A stretch of DNA of 64,000 bases from Lomentospora prolificans (GCA_029532625.1 JARFXM010000004.1:2852001-2916000), one strand, 5' to 3'; positions 1 to 15,800 are shown, counted from the first letter of the stretch. Numbers and translations: made by a program. The notes: generated by a model not told the origin, from the sequence alone.

Positions 1-910
1 CTTCCATAGCTTAAGGAAACGTAAGGGTTGACACCTCCTAGGAACAAATACTCGCTAAAGTACTTGGCCGCCTTGTCGCCGAGCTTTGCATTCTCTCGAT
101 AACGGGTGATACAAATCTCAAGGCGCCTAGATCACAGTGTTAGCAAGCATCCGTTAAAGCCCAAGAAGAGTGTTCGCAAGTTGGGGGCCCTACTGAGGAA
201 ATGGAAGTTCCCTAAAACAGGTTAGCCCTCTTGTTGGTTGAAATATCCGGAATATCTCTGCATTTTTCAACTTACGAGTCGTAAAGACCGGGCTCGAGCT
301 TTTGGAGGCGCTCTGACTCTATGCTCGCCACGGAGCAAGCATCTGAATCTGAATCATCACCATCTGTAGACATATATGGGGGTTAATATGAAGATAGTAT
401 AATATATCAAAGTAGTAATCCTTGATACTGACCTTCCGGGTCGTTTATTGACGACACAGCCATATCTGAACCCTCAACTCCGCTGCCTTTTGCTGCAGCC
501 TTCTTGCGCTTTCTACGCTTCTTCTTTTCACCACTGGGATTGCCACAGTTCGCAATGACGCCGTGGTCACCATCGTCAAGCTCCACGTCGTTAGTTCCGG
601 AACCCGTAACTATCTTGTGCTCAGGAGTATCCATCGCCTTCCGGGCCTTGGCTCTCGCTCGAGCTCGAGCCCGCTTAGCCTTCAAGCGAGCTCGTGGGTC
701 ATCGTTCTCATTGTTTCCTTGAATCCCCTCAGACCCACTACCGTCCTCATTACAGGTGGTAGGGCTATTTTCGGTGGTGGCAATCGTGGCACATGGGATG
801 TTGCTGGTATCTTTAGCGGTTTCTTTCAATGACTCCTGATCAATAGCTTCTAGGGGAACATTATCATGGGGCGGTTGGTCCATCTTGAGCGCACTCGGCT
901 CTTCCGACAT
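1..910 (-). CDS. Arb1-like Argonaute-chaperone subunit, C-terminus off the left edge
   Basis: The ATG at 910 gives a low-complexity N-terminal part. Exons read 910-433, 363-276 and 126-1; donors (GTCAGT, GTAAGT) and acceptors (CTACAG, TCTAG) keep one frame. The encoded protein has an acidic, Ser-rich start, an Ala/Arg-rich run, a Lys/Arg-rich block (GEKKKRRKRKK) and an acidic DDSDSD stretch. Then comes a segment reading RLEICITRYRENAKL and YFSEYLFLGGV. That pattern, a basic block followed by RIxxCIxRYR and YLxLGGV, resembles fungal Arb1, which with Arb2 holds Argonaute in the siRNA chaperone complex and acts in RNAi-linked heterochromatin. The reading frame is still open at base 1, so most of the conserved domain lies outside the window. 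The exon structure is fairly secure. The family call rests on a short stretch recognised from memory and is tentative. Confidence 0.4.
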
Positions 911-2092
911 TTTCAAGATCAGTGATGTGTTAGGCAAAGATCTTGAAAGGATTGACAGGGGTAGTGAGGTAGTTAAACGATGGAAGTTAGAAATGCAAAT
1001 GCAATAGGAAGAGTAGCTGGTGTGATACAGGCTATGAGAAAGGTGCATAACTTGAACGTAAAGAGCAAATGGGCCTATTTTCTACTGGGGCTAGAGCTCC
1101 TTGCTATAGAGACCCTCGAAAAAGCATCCATCGTTCCTTCCAGGTCTAGTATCAAGCAGAGGGAGTAGGTTAGCGAATGTGAAGGAAGGAGCGCTTGGAT
1201 GATGCTGTGGATAATACAGACCAATTTGACAGTGACATATGAAACGGCCACCAGGAATGAAAGGACTAGGTAACATAACAAACATTACGCATCTAGGGGA
1301 GGTTGGTTCTGATTCCGACCAGACAAACATCTGTAAACAAACAGATCAATTTTCGTTCTCTCCGGAGTTGAACCTATCCTTGGTTACATGGGTATCCAAG
1401 TAAACAATTCGAGAATTGAGTACTGCGCCCTATATTGAAGTACTTGAACATAAAGTGTATATATCGTATTCCATCCGGTTCAGGTGAGGGTTCCGTCACT
1501 TGCGGAGTCGATTCCCAAACTGAAGATTCCATTCCTGTCGGGAGGGAGTGTGGTAGACCATGGGGTAAGATGTGCAACTGCCTTATATTCCCGATCACAA
1601 TACGTCAAAAGCGCTGCGCGATCATTAGAGCAGTTATACAGCAAAGTGTTGTAGGAAGCCGGACATCATTAGGCAGAAACGAGGAACTCGGTGACGGCCT
1701 TTAACAGATGGGACGAGCATGGCACCAACTACGAACGCCGCGCCATTCTTATAGGAGAAAGCTCGATTTTCAAATCTAAAGGCAGAAAAGCTCTGTCGTA
1801 TTACTTCTTGCTTGGTATTGGTGATAGGCTGGATACAGCTCTTATCTGCATATTCGTGACAATAGGGCTAGTATGGGCATGTTATTGTCACCTGCCTGGG
1901 TGCTGCTTGCCTTTCAATATTCTTTTGCTTGCCTGTGCCTTCTTTCTTTTCTATGCCCATTTTCCGCTGGGTATTGCAAAAATCGATCATCGCTCATGAC
2001 ATGGGAATATGAAATGCAGTGAAAAACCAGAAACGCGCCCGTCTAAGCCGTGCCCTACCCTAAAATCCTTTTTTTCTTTTTTCCCCTGTTTC
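911..2092. other. Intergenic, no gene seen
   Basis: This stretch separates the start of the Arb1-like gene from the 3' end of the inositol kinase. It should hold the former's promoter and the latter's 3' UTR and polyadenylation signals. The open frames here are short, lack family features and mostly lack a good start context. I see no RNA gene or repeat. Confidence 0.5.
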
Positions 2093-3344
2093 TTATATCG
2101 CCAACTCTTCAAAGATGCGGCGGAGACTTCGGACACCGGTGAGCGTGTTCTCATCGGGACCCTCGCCGGGCACCCACTTGGCGTGGGCAAAGTCGATGAG
2201 CTTCACGGTATACACCTTGGGGAAGGAGACACTGCCCTCTTCGCCATCCGAGTCTGCCTCCATGGCGATACCGCTATCGATCCTTAAAGGCTTGATATCG
2301 CTCTTTTCTATCCGTTCCGCTAGGGAGTTGTTTTGTTCGATGGCGTCTTCCAGAGCTTCGCCATCGCCTTCGTAAATGAATAAAATGCTGGCAGAGTACA
2401 TTCGACTCTCGTGCTTCTCGAGAACCTCCTCCACACGCTCGAGATCTTGGGCGAATCCCTTGCAGACAGCCTTACCAAGCGCTTTGTCTATGCCAGCTGA
2501 CTCGTTGAAGACGAATTTTCGGACAGCATCGACAAAATTGTCATTATTCACGGATATCCTCCCGTAATCACGGTCATAAATTTTATACTCATCTTCATCG
2601 AGCTCCATGGGATTTTCGGCGCCCTTGTACACCCTCATTCCGGCGATACGACACCCGTAATCCCTGTGAGTCGTTTCGGCGGAGATGATGTCGAATCGCT
2701 GCCTCTTCTGCAATGGGGCATCATCCGCCCACAGGCGAACGCCAAGTTTCGCATCCAGGATGTTGGGCTTCTTGTACCCGTGAGTACAGTTTTCAAGTAC
2801 GATTGCTTGCTCCGTTTTGATGCGCTTGTTTTTGTTCGGTTTCCAGGTTGTGCAGTCCACCACAGCGGCCTCGGGCACAGCCGCCCCATCAGCCGCAGCA
2901 GTATTTGCAGCGGCGGGCTCAGCAGCCGTAGCGGGGAGAGGCTTCTCCTCATGGTCGGGCACCAGAGTTATCGCTGCGCCAACAGGAGGGAGATCCTCTT
3001 CAGCCGAGCTGACCTCGGCGGGATCGGTAAGGGAGAGGGAGCCCATGAAGAGAGGCATGATCTCAGTGAACTCTGCAAACTTGTCGGCCGCAGATTGATA
3101 AAAATCAAGCTCAGTTTGTGTGCATGGCTTGATAAAAAGCTCGCCATCAGCATCAGATAGGACCCCGGCGCTGGCGGGTAGGCGTCAGTAAGTGATCGTC
3201 AAGAGCTGTTCCGCATTTTTGCGCAACCCTTGGCCATGGTTGTTGGCGTCGGTAAAGCCACAAAATCGGTTAGACTTACTGTCCTGCTACGGCATGGCCA
3301 TAATCGACCAGCTGGTCACGATTGGGAATTTCCCTCGTGCTCAT
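2093..3344 (-). CDS. Inositol polyphosphate multikinase (Arg82/IPK2 family)
   Basis: Two exons: 3344-3280 and 3170-2093, intron 3171-3279 (GTAAGT...GCCAG), giving 380 residues. Exon 1 encodes MSTREIPNRDQLVDYGHAVAG, and the join restores the family's N-terminal HAVAGHAGVLSDADGELFIK followed by ELDFYQ. The kinase hallmark PxxxDxKxG is present as PNILDAKLG (about 157-165), and the C-terminal catalytic IDFAHA lies near residue 348. This family phosphorylates inositol trisphosphate to IP4/IP5 in the nucleus, feeding IP6 and pyrophosphate synthesis; in yeast Arg82 also acts in transcriptional control. An Ala-rich low-complexity insert (about 92-130) sits before the PxxxDxKxG motif. A reading that starts at the internal ATG at 3058 would lose the first 59 residues, including conserved sequence, so the spliced start is preferred. 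Confidence 0.88.
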
Positions 3345-5588
3345 ATTTGAAATTTGTTTGAGACGCCCAAGTAGAAGTAAGGTGGGAATGGGGGGGGGAT
3401 TTGGATGAGTCGAGCAAGGTGCAAGGTAAAGTGGAAGGTGGGGCGTAGTGTGAAAGGTTGGCTGAACAAGTTGCCTCTTTTGGCGGGATGGTTTTGGAAG
3501 GATGGGATCTCAATTCATCAAGTGGGTAAAGTATGCCGATGTCCACGTGGAGAAAAAAAAGAGTAGTCGAGAGCCAGAAAATAGTCGAGTCGAATTCCGG
3601 GGAAGGTGGAAAGGAGGGGACAAGCGCGTTTTAAGATGAGAAGGCAAGACCACGAGGAGGAGAGCTCATTCCCTTGTTAGTGGGACTCTGTCGACCTTGG
3701 TTGCTGTGACCGGGTCCTAGGTCCAAGAAGAGTGAGGAGCATGGAGGAGCTGAGTGGGAATGAAAGGATGGATGTGCTCTGTGCAAGGAAGAGGCGGCAA
3801 CAATGGTAACGAACAGGGATTTCTTGGCACGACGAGTGGCGGCGCGGATCTCCAGGCCGGACCAAGACGGCGCGATGGCCAGACGAGGAGACCAAGACGG
3901 GAGCCAGGGAAGCGTGAAACAGTGTCAGAAAGGCCCAGGCCCCAAAGTTGAAAAAGTCCCAATCCGTTGACAAGAAGCTGCACTCTGTGCAATGCGCAAC
4001 CTGATCGGCTAGCACGTTCGGTCAGGCACCTCAGCCACCGTTCCCGTCTGGCTGGCGCCCAATGTTAACGAATCGAGATATTGGCTGTACAAAAGGGAAC
4101 GAGGGGAATGCGTTCTGAGGCTTGATTGAGCAACCCAACCCCATCAGCTGAAGCAGAGACCTGGAGGAATGAGGGACAGGACGTGGTTCGCCACACTTCG
4201 CTACCTCTCTTAGCGCTCAATTCGGAGGCTGCCACGCACTAAAATTCGTACCCCCTGTACCCTTCGTAGTACCCTCCATGTCGCTGTTTGGATTCTTCTG
4301 GTGACGCATTCGCACCGCCCCCGCCACAGCGAGGCTGGCGGTACCCTCTCCCAGACCGCCATGGCGCCCAGACCACACCATATCCGCAGCACCGAAGAAT
4401 TGAAGCCAGCAACCCTCGCTGGCGCTTCGGGAAAGATTAGTCAGGGTGTTGCCTCCCCACACTTCACTTAATAAACGAGTCGGATTCCCTGATTAAGATC
4501 CTGGTTCTAACCCTGGTGCAAATGGCGATGAGATGCATGTGCTGCGGGTTTCCGCAGCGCGACACCCCGCGCGGAGGGGTTTTCAACGTCAATTAGCGTA
4601 GACCCTGACTTCAATAACCGCTTCAGCTATCTGCAGGCCCCGAGCTAGATTTTCCAGATTTTTGTGGGGAGAGCATCATCTCGCCTCTTCTGCTGGCTCG
4701 AGCTACCCTCCAGATGCACCGATTGGCGGGTCCGCCCGCTGGAAGTACTCACTCTTACCTATCTCACCGACGTTTGAGGCATAGCCTTTATCGCATGACG
4801 TGATGGCTGGGGCATCAGGATCGGGGATGGAAGGTTCGGTTGGACCTGGTGGCTCTGATTTATGAAAACCTAGCCCCAAATATCCGACCCTGCTGGGTTA
4901 ACGTGGCTGGCGGATCCACGTAACTGTCGCTCGCTACGGCTTCGCCCAAGACTTTCATGCAAGATGGAATTCACATCGCAAATTCCCAGCACCAAGCTCA
5001 ATATTTGAGTCGAGTTGTTCTCACCAACCAGGAAGTTTGTGCGGATGTCAAAATGGCACTGTTAGCGGAGCTACTCATTGCTTCATATAAAGTCGCCCTC
5101 CGGGACTGAGGGTCGATTACAGGGGTTTCGATGAGAATCGCTTCCGTCCAAGCCGAAGAAGGTCCAGTCAGCCAGCATCTAATAGGATGTATATCTGGTA
5201 AAGGTGTAATCTGAGCCTTTGGTTTCTCTTGTAACTAGGATAGGGACCGAACATCAAACCGGACCAACACTTTGGGCAGATAATGGGCACATCGCCATCC
5301 CTCGACCAATCCATCGGGGCACTCTTCAGATCCGGTACCCTGTAGATTTATGTAGCGGTCTTTTCTTGGTCTCCGTTCATGTTAACGACTAGGACGAGGG
5401 CGACCGGTGAACGGGATGTGCTTCCGAGGCATATTTCCCCAACAGGGGTTGACACTGATATTCACACCTCCCAAGATTACACTTTGTTTGCTAGAATGAA
5501 TCAAAGACAGCAGTCAGTGTACCAATAATTCAGGAACATTTGATAGGGGCCATAATATGCCGAATTAACCTGCGGGCTCGTGAGTACT

Positions 5589-5612
5589 TCCAAGAGTTCA
5601 TCCAAGAGTTCA
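5589..5612. repeat. Perfect 12-bp tandem duplication
   Basis: The unit TCCAAGAGTTCA occurs twice head to tail. It is short and isolated, probably replication slippage in non-coding DNA. Confidence 0.8.
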
Positions 5613-6241
5613 AGCGGACCGAGCACCGAAGGTAGCTTATCGGGAGCCGTTGAGGGATGGAAATGACGGAGGCTTTCCCAACGATTCGTGTCCTTGCATC
5701 AGCCTAAATGCCAAAGGTGACCTATGTCTTACGGCGGGATCGTTGGTTGTGCGATAAAAGCACACATGTCATCATAGGGGCCTCTAGATATGGCGACGAC
5801 GCACCATCATCATCACTACATGCACTCCCTGAAGAGTCCCAGACACGCCCCGTAAGAGCGATACTACAAGCCTGGAGCGTTTGAGGTCGAAGTTTGGGAA
5901 CATACGAAGTCTTGCCCTCCTTGTCGCTGCAAGAGTGAACATCGACAAAACGCCGTTGATCCTGGCGCTGTGGCCTTTGCAATGGCCCGTAAAAGGTCAC
6001 AATCGAACATGACGCCCGTGGCGGCATCGGGGTAGGGGAATGCCTACCGATAAGCCTTCAGATTTACAAGGAAATTCCAAATTCCTATATTGGAACCGTC
6101 AGTATTGGGGTTCCTTTGTCCCACTCGTATATTTCCGGCACTGCAGAATCGGAGACTAGGTACTAGACGCCAAGCATCAATATCGATGTGGCGATAACAG
6201 CTATTGGGGCTTGGTGTTTGGCGTATGTCGTTATGGTAGTA

Positions 6242-6490
6242 TCACTGTGTCAGACTGGACCTGGGGCGTCGGGGCGTCAAGCACCGTTGACGGCAACCTA
6301 AACATCTATCCTCCGGAGATGAAATGGTGCGAATCACAAATCTCTCGTCGTTCAACTTAGTGGACTGTGTAGAAAAGCAACCTTTTGGGTTCTCATCGCA
6401 GTCAGTGGTGGCGTGACAGGTTGTGTACGTCCGATTGGCATCGTAGATTGCCCTGAACTGGTTACCCTCCAATCTCACAATTCCAAGGAG
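6242..6490 (-). other. Possible terminal exon or relic of a cysteine-rich protein
   Basis: This frame has no ATG. It begins just after an in-frame TAG that could be part of an acceptor (AGCTAG) and stays open for about 80 codons. It reads with six cysteines in two groups: TTCHATTDCDENPKGCF and, later, CLGCRQRC. The spacing C-x6-C-x6-C then C-x2-C-x3-C, together with well-balanced composition, looks more like protein than noise. I do not recognise a family. It could be the last exon of a small secreted protein whose upstream exons I cannot find, or a fragment of a dead gene, which fits its gene-poor surroundings. Confidence 0.22.
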
Positions 6491-7289
6491 TCGCTTCTAG
6501 CTTTGGGCGAAGGAGCTTATCCGAGCTTATGACATGAGTGGATAAGATTTTAGCCAGGTGCATAATAGTGATCGAGGCTCTACAAAGACTCATAGTTAGG
6601 ATGATGTTTCTTCTTTAATCTACTCCATCCATGATAATACAGTCATGGATTGAGAGCCGGGAGTGCGGTTTCCATCTACGAGGTTATCATGGTCTCACAA
6701 CTGGGAGGTTAAGCCACAAATGGTGCAGTTAGGACGCGATATATGGAGATAGGCGTTTTGAATGGTGCGCACAGATCCGTACATGGAGGCGGATATATGT
6801 GGCGATCCCCTTAGTCGTATCTCAAGCATTAGTTGTGCCCTAGAATGGGGTGTACAGAGTATATTTAGAAGATTAAGGCCCGAGAAGACTCAGCGATGGC
6901 ACCAGTATCCATGCTAGTCTACATGTTCTAAGTTCTATCCATCACCTAGGTACGCGGGTCCTCTCCTAGCCAGGCAGTGTCCCCAACCTTAGGCCTCACC
7001 AACCCACACCGATGGGGTTTCCGTAGGGATAGAGCTCAATGACCACCTCCGAACTTCTGTAGATTTGAAGACAAGCTACCTCGGGTAAACCTTCTTTCGT
7101 AGTTAACATTCAAGTTCGCCCTATCAATATAGCCACCCCCAACTGACGCCAAGTGTTCGGCTCCGCAAGGAAGCCGCCTTCAGGCCGACTATCCAACCTA
7201 ACCATGGCTGTAATTTCGTTCACCGCTTTGAAGTATATGTATGATCAAAAGTAATTCCATTTGCTCAGTCTAACATGCCCTTGCCGACC

Positions 7290-8240
7290 AATAGCACATG
7301 CGTTGCGCTTTCCGGATCCAGGGTCGGATCATCCTAGCCGGAGGTTCTATCTAGTTTCTCTACGGTGGCCTCATCTTTTGCGGGCTCCGCAATTTTGCGC
7401 TTGTTTCTATCTTAGGAGAGCTCGCGGCTATCTGACCGACAGCTGGTAGCCAATATCAATTTGTCTACGCGCTGTGTACCGACTTCTGGAAAAATATCAT
7501 GGTATAATGGCAGCCATGGATGCTTTTCCTCCTTCACAGTATCACATTTTACGCACATCGATTGATTCACGAAATACAAATAGCGCTTTGTGGTTGATTG
7601 ATTCACTATTGCGGGCTGGCTTAGCTCAGTGGCGACGGAAGAGATATTGGGCGGTATGCTACTTCGATTCCTGAGCCATATGCTTTTAAAGCCCTAGCAG
7701 TATTTGGCTGACTTGAAGCCCAACTCATCTCTGCCACAAGCTGGAGTTGTTGCTTCGGGTGGTAGATAGGGTGCAGAGCGTTGGGCCGCGTACTTGCTCT
7801 TCCTCTCCGTTCTAACAGCTGCACTGCCATCAACATCTTTGGGAATAGGATCTTAGACACATGAGATAATCTAGCATGTGAGCCCTTGAACTTTGGTGAT
7901 GCTCGCTGGGTAGGGTTGACCGAATCCTGACCATTATGGATGTCAGTAAATTGGTCTGTCTTAAGCGTAATTATTTTATGCATTGTCCTGTTGTCAACGT
8001 CTGAAAAGATGAACGCTACCCAAGCACTTAGCGAGTTTCGAAGCGAGACAACCTTAGATGACCCGGCTGGCGGTATCGCCTGGATCTTAGGCATGCTCCA
8101 GTCCGCGCTGTCACTAATCGGCTTCAACGCCGTCCTCCACATGACTGAGGAGATGCCGAAACCAACTACAGATGCACAAGACAGATGATTCGAGCAATGA
8201 GGGGCTTAGTATGAGCCTCTGTAATCAGTAGACCAAGGAG
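7290..8240 (+). pseudogene. Decayed amino-acid/choline-type permease (APC superfamily)
   Basis: Pieces of an APC transporter can be read in order on the plus strand. At about 7325-7470 one frame gives IILAGGSI-stop-FLYGG, then ALVSILGELAAI-stop, then PTAGSQYQFVYA, matching the conserved segment around TM2-TM3 of fungal GABA/choline permeases. At 7940-8186 another stretch reads GGIAWILGMLQSALSLIGF, then HMTEEMPKPTTDA, the family's conserved TM8-loop block. After it a one-base deletion moves the continuation RQMIRAMRGLV into another frame, followed by a stop. The middle (about 7500-7930) is too eroded to align by eye. Multiple stops and at least one frameshift make this a non-functional relic. 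Confidence 0.75.
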
Positions 8241-11489
<3,249 letters not shown>

Positions 11490-12800
11490 AATAGTAAAGG
11501 ATTGCACACTCGGCCACGTTAAAAGCTATATAGAATATACACAAGGCTTATAGATTCGTTTCATTAATTCAATATTTTCCCATGGTATGGCGGATATGCT
11601 AGGAATGGGATTTCTCCTACCTCTTTGGCGATACAAGAATTGTCCGTTGAAAGGCTCTAGTAACTGAAATCATTAGCTGATAGAATGAATGACTCCTTGC
11701 TATGCCCTAGCATGTATGCTGGTCCTGGAGGGGAAAGGCATGCATTCGGCAACATAACCCCCGGCGCTACCAGCACTGGGCAAGGCTCCATAGCTCTAAA
11801 AGGCCGCTCAGCCTAATTAATAGGCCCTGCTCACGGGTGAGTACGAAGACTCAACCGCTCATAGGGATCGGGATGGAAAGCCGACGTGACGTGGGTGTCG
11901 GGTACCGCGCGGGGGAGAGCGTTGCGAGAGACGGACGGAACGAGTGTGGGGCAGGCTCCGGTGGGTGCACGGCATCAAGGCCGGCCTCACGCAAACTCGG
12001 TAGGAAGCGTTTAGTCAGAAAATTCGCTACATATCTAGGTATTGTCTGCCATGCGATAGGCTACATTCTACGAACAGGATTTGGGAGATGCGGTGACAGT
12101 CGTCGGATGAGCTGTAAGAATGCTCCTTGTACGGGCACGGCTATGTCGCGTTTTGGGAGGTACAAATTCTCTTGTCTTGGCCTACTTCGCAAAGACCGAG
12201 CAGAGACAGCATGGCAAACTTATAATTGTAGAAATGCTGGCAAACATTAATCTCCGGCTTGTAACCCTGCTCGAGAATTCATCCCGACGTAAACGGCGGT
12301 TGAGATGGCCTGCAGGGTATTTCAAGGTCAGCCGTTGGTCATGTACAGGCTGCCAGTGTGAAAAAAAACGCCTGCATCACCAAGCCCTGTGACTGTGACC
12401 ATCCATAGGCCATCAGAAGCTAACTAGAAGTGAGCAGCATAAGTAAGTAGTTTATTAAACTAAAATATAAGTATAAGTATAGGGTACTTATTGAATTCTC
12501 ACTGGTATATTTAATTATTTTTCATATTTTCTTTAAAAAATGGTAGATTTGAAATGACTTCAAAATACTTATAACAAAAATACTGTCAAATGAAAAACCC
12601 AACTTTCGATTCTCTGCGTCGAGCTGGCTCCATGTCTTGGTGTCCGTGCTGACTAAATACAGCTGGCTTACAACTCTCTCCCATGTGCCGACCCAGGAAA
12701 GCGCAACAGCGCAACAGCACCACCAAAAATCTCGCCTCGCCTTTCCAAGAAATCCTAAAGCTCCATCGCCCCAGCCCGCGAACGCCGTAGGCTACCCAAG
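11490..12800. other. Intergenic region between katG and PRP22
   Basis: Holds the katG 3' UTR and the PRP22 promoter. No gene recognised: the longest frame (11837-12250, plus) begins with a non-ATG codon and resembles nothing. A sharply AT-rich block lies at about 12420-12600. The last 120 nt before the PRP22 ATG are C/A-rich, as in many fungal leaders. Confidence 0.5.
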
Positions 12801-15800
12801 ATGGATGACTTTTTGCAGCTGGAGCAGCTTGCTCTGGTCTCTAAGGTCCAGGCCGAAATCAACAATCATACTGGCGTCTCGGATAAAACGCTTGCCGAGT
12901 TCATCATCGCCAATCGCGTCGAATGCGAAGACCTCGACGAATTCAAGAAGAAACTCAACTCCATCGGTGCCGACTTTCCAACAAGTTTAGTCGAGAGCAT
13001 CGATCGCTTGTGCAGGTCGCTGCACCCTAAGCTTAAGAGCAGGAAGGGCGGTGTGAAGAGGGCCGAGGAGGAAGCCGACGATGAGCGGCCGACGCGCAGC
13101 ACTGAGGAGAAGGCAAAAATTTTCGCGGGGCTGGCGCTGCCTGATAAGGAGCTTCCATTTGACGGAACCGGTGACGCGATCGACGATACGCTAGCACAGT
13201 TGGAGAGCCTGGGTGGGAAGCCCCGCAAGTCGAAAGAACCATCAAGGAAGCGCTCGCATAGCCCGGACGACGATGACCGCTATTCGAGGAGAAGGGATCG
13301 CAGAGAGAGGGATCGATCGCGCGACCGTTCTCGAGAACGATATTCCCGGCGAGAGAGATACAGGTCGAGGTCGAGGTCGCCACCAAGGCACCATACAGAG
13401 CTCGACCCGGCTCCCATCTTGGACAAAGTTTACGAAGGAAAGGTCACGGGCATCAAAGATTTCGGCGTGTTTGTGACATTATATGGCGTGAAAGGGCGAT
13501 GCGACGGTCTGGTACACATCTCAAGGCTTGTTGATGGCCGCCGCGTTGGCCACCCCTCGGAGGTGGTTTCAATGGGCCAGCCCGTCAAGGTTAAGGTGGT
13601 TAGTATTGAGGGGAACCGGATAGGCTTGTCACTCAAGGATGTCGACCAAGAGACTGGCGAAGACCTGACAGTGCCTGCGCCCGCGCCAGCGTTCGGATCC
13701 GGTGCCAATATGGAAGCCCTGGGGAGCAGACACGGCTTTGTTGACCCAACCCCGTCTTTCCAGAATCCACACCCTCCAAAGCACAAGAAACAGCTGACAG
13801 ATTCGGATCGGTGGGAGATCCAGCAACTTATTCGCTCTGGAGTGGCGAAGGCATCGGATTTCCCTGAGCTCGAGGAAGAGACCAAAACGGCCCATAAGGG
13901 AAATGGCGGGATGGAGCTAGAGGAAGACATTGATATTGAAGTCCGAGAGGAGGAGCCCCCCTTCTTGGCCGGCCAAACAAAACAATCCTTGGAACTGTCT
14001 CCAATCCGAGTTGTTAAAGCTCCTGATGGCTCTATGAATCGTGCAGCCGTTACCGGATCTACACTTGTGAGGGATCGGAAGGAAGCCCGCCAGCAAGAGG
14101 CTGATGCGGAGGCACAAGCAGTGCCTAAGAAAGACTTGTCCGAGCAGTGGAACGACCCGATGGCGGATCCGGATAAGCGTACATTTGCAAGCGAGCTACG
14201 AACCGCCAAGATGAACGCCCAGTCGGAAGCGGTACCGGAATGGAAAAAGATTATCCACACCAAGAACCAGTCTTTTGGAAAGCGGACTACCCTCAGTATG
14301 AAAGAACAGCGGGAATCTCTCCCCGTGTTTGTTTTCAGGGATCAACTCATTGCTGCCATCAAGGAGCACCAGATTCTCATCGTCGTCGGCGAGACGGGAT
14401 CGGGCAAAACAACCCAGCTGACACAGTACTTAGCCGAGGCCGGGTTCGCCAATGACGGTATCATCGGATGTACGCAACCGCGTCGTGTTGCAGCCATGTC
14501 TGTCGCGAAACGTGTAGCCGAGGAAGTTGGCTGCAAGCTGGGTGAGGAAGTCGGATACACCGTCCGTTTCGACGACTGTACGAGCCCTTCCACAAAAATC
14601 AAGTACATGACGGATGGTATGCTGCAGCGAGAGATTCTTATGGATGGCGACTTGAAGCGTTATTCTGCTATAATGCTGGACGAAGCCCACGAGCGCACAA
14701 TCGCTACGGATGTCCTGTTCGCCCTTTTGAAGAAGACGGTGAAACATCGGCCCGATCTCAAGATCATTGTAACTTCTGCAACTCTTGATGCCGATAAGTT
14801 CTCCAGCTACTTCAATGAATGTCCGATTTTCACCATCCCCGGAAGGACGTTCCCTGTTGAAATCCTATACTCTCGAGAACCCGAGAGTGATTACCTAGAG
14901 GCTGCTCTCTTGACCGTCATGCAGATTCATCTTACAGAGCCCAAAGGAGATATTCTTCTTTTCTTGACCGGCCAAGAAGAGATTGACACCTCGTGTGAAA
15001 TTTTATACGAACGTATGAAAGCACTTGGTCCCGATGTCCCCGAACTAATCATCCTCCCCGTCTACTCTGCTCTTCCTAGCGAGATACAAACTCGCATCTT
15101 TGAACCGGCACCTCCAGGAAGCAGAAAGGTGGTCATTGCCACCAACATTGCCGAGACATCGATTACCATTGACGAAATCTACTTTGTTGTTGATCCCGGC
15201 TTCGTCAAGCAGAAAGCGTACGATCCGAAGCTCGGTATGGACTCGCTTGTTGTTACTCCAATCTCACAGGCACAGGCCAACCAGCGGGCTGGCCGAGCTG
15301 GTCGAACCGGCCCCGGAAAATGCTTCAGGCTGTACACCGAGGCTGCCTACCAGGCCGAGATGCTGCCCACCACCATACCTGCGATCCAGCGTCAGAATCT
15401 ATCGCACACCATTCTCATGCTCAAAGCGATGGGGATCAATGATCTCATCAACTTTGACTTTATGGATCCGCCGCCCGTCAACACTTTGCTCACGGCCCTT
15501 GAGGAACTCTACGCTCTCAGCGCCCTAGATGACGAGGGCTTGCTTACACGTCTTGGGCGCAAAATGGCCGACTTCCCCATGGAGCCATCTTTAGCTAAAG
15601 TTCTCATCGCTGCCGTTGACATGCGCTGCTCAGACGAGATGCTTAGCATTGTGTCCATGCTTAATATGAACATCTTTTACCGGCCCAAAGAGAAGCAAAC
15701 ACAGGCCGATCAGAAAAAGGCCAAGTTCCATGACCCGCACGGCGATCATCTTACTCTTCTCAATGTGTGGAATGGCTGGAAACGCAGTGGCTACCAGAAC

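Larger units (their letters stand above)
3345..7289. other. Gene-poor stretch, no intact gene recognised
   Basis: Nearly 4 kb without a convincing gene. The first part (3360-3560) has G-rich runs and is probably the promoter of the inositol kinase. The rest has open frames of at most about 100 codons in all frames. Two minus-strand frames (5722-6027 and 6242-6490) look somewhat coding but match no family I know. The texture suggests old, decayed sequence next to the permease pseudogene that follows. Confidence 0.5.

Noticed and set aside
7611..7680. tRNA-like element with A box TAGCTCAGTGG (7622-7632) and B-box-like TTCGATTCC (about 7663-7671)
   Set aside because: The B box departs from GGTTCGANTCC, acceptor and T stems do not pair well, and no anticodon arm can be drawn. 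The segment also lies inside the permease relic, so the match is probably chance.
13430..14263. Minus-strand frame of 277 codons opposite PRP22
   Set aside because: Ser-rich shadow of the helicase N-terminal region; no motif and no start support.
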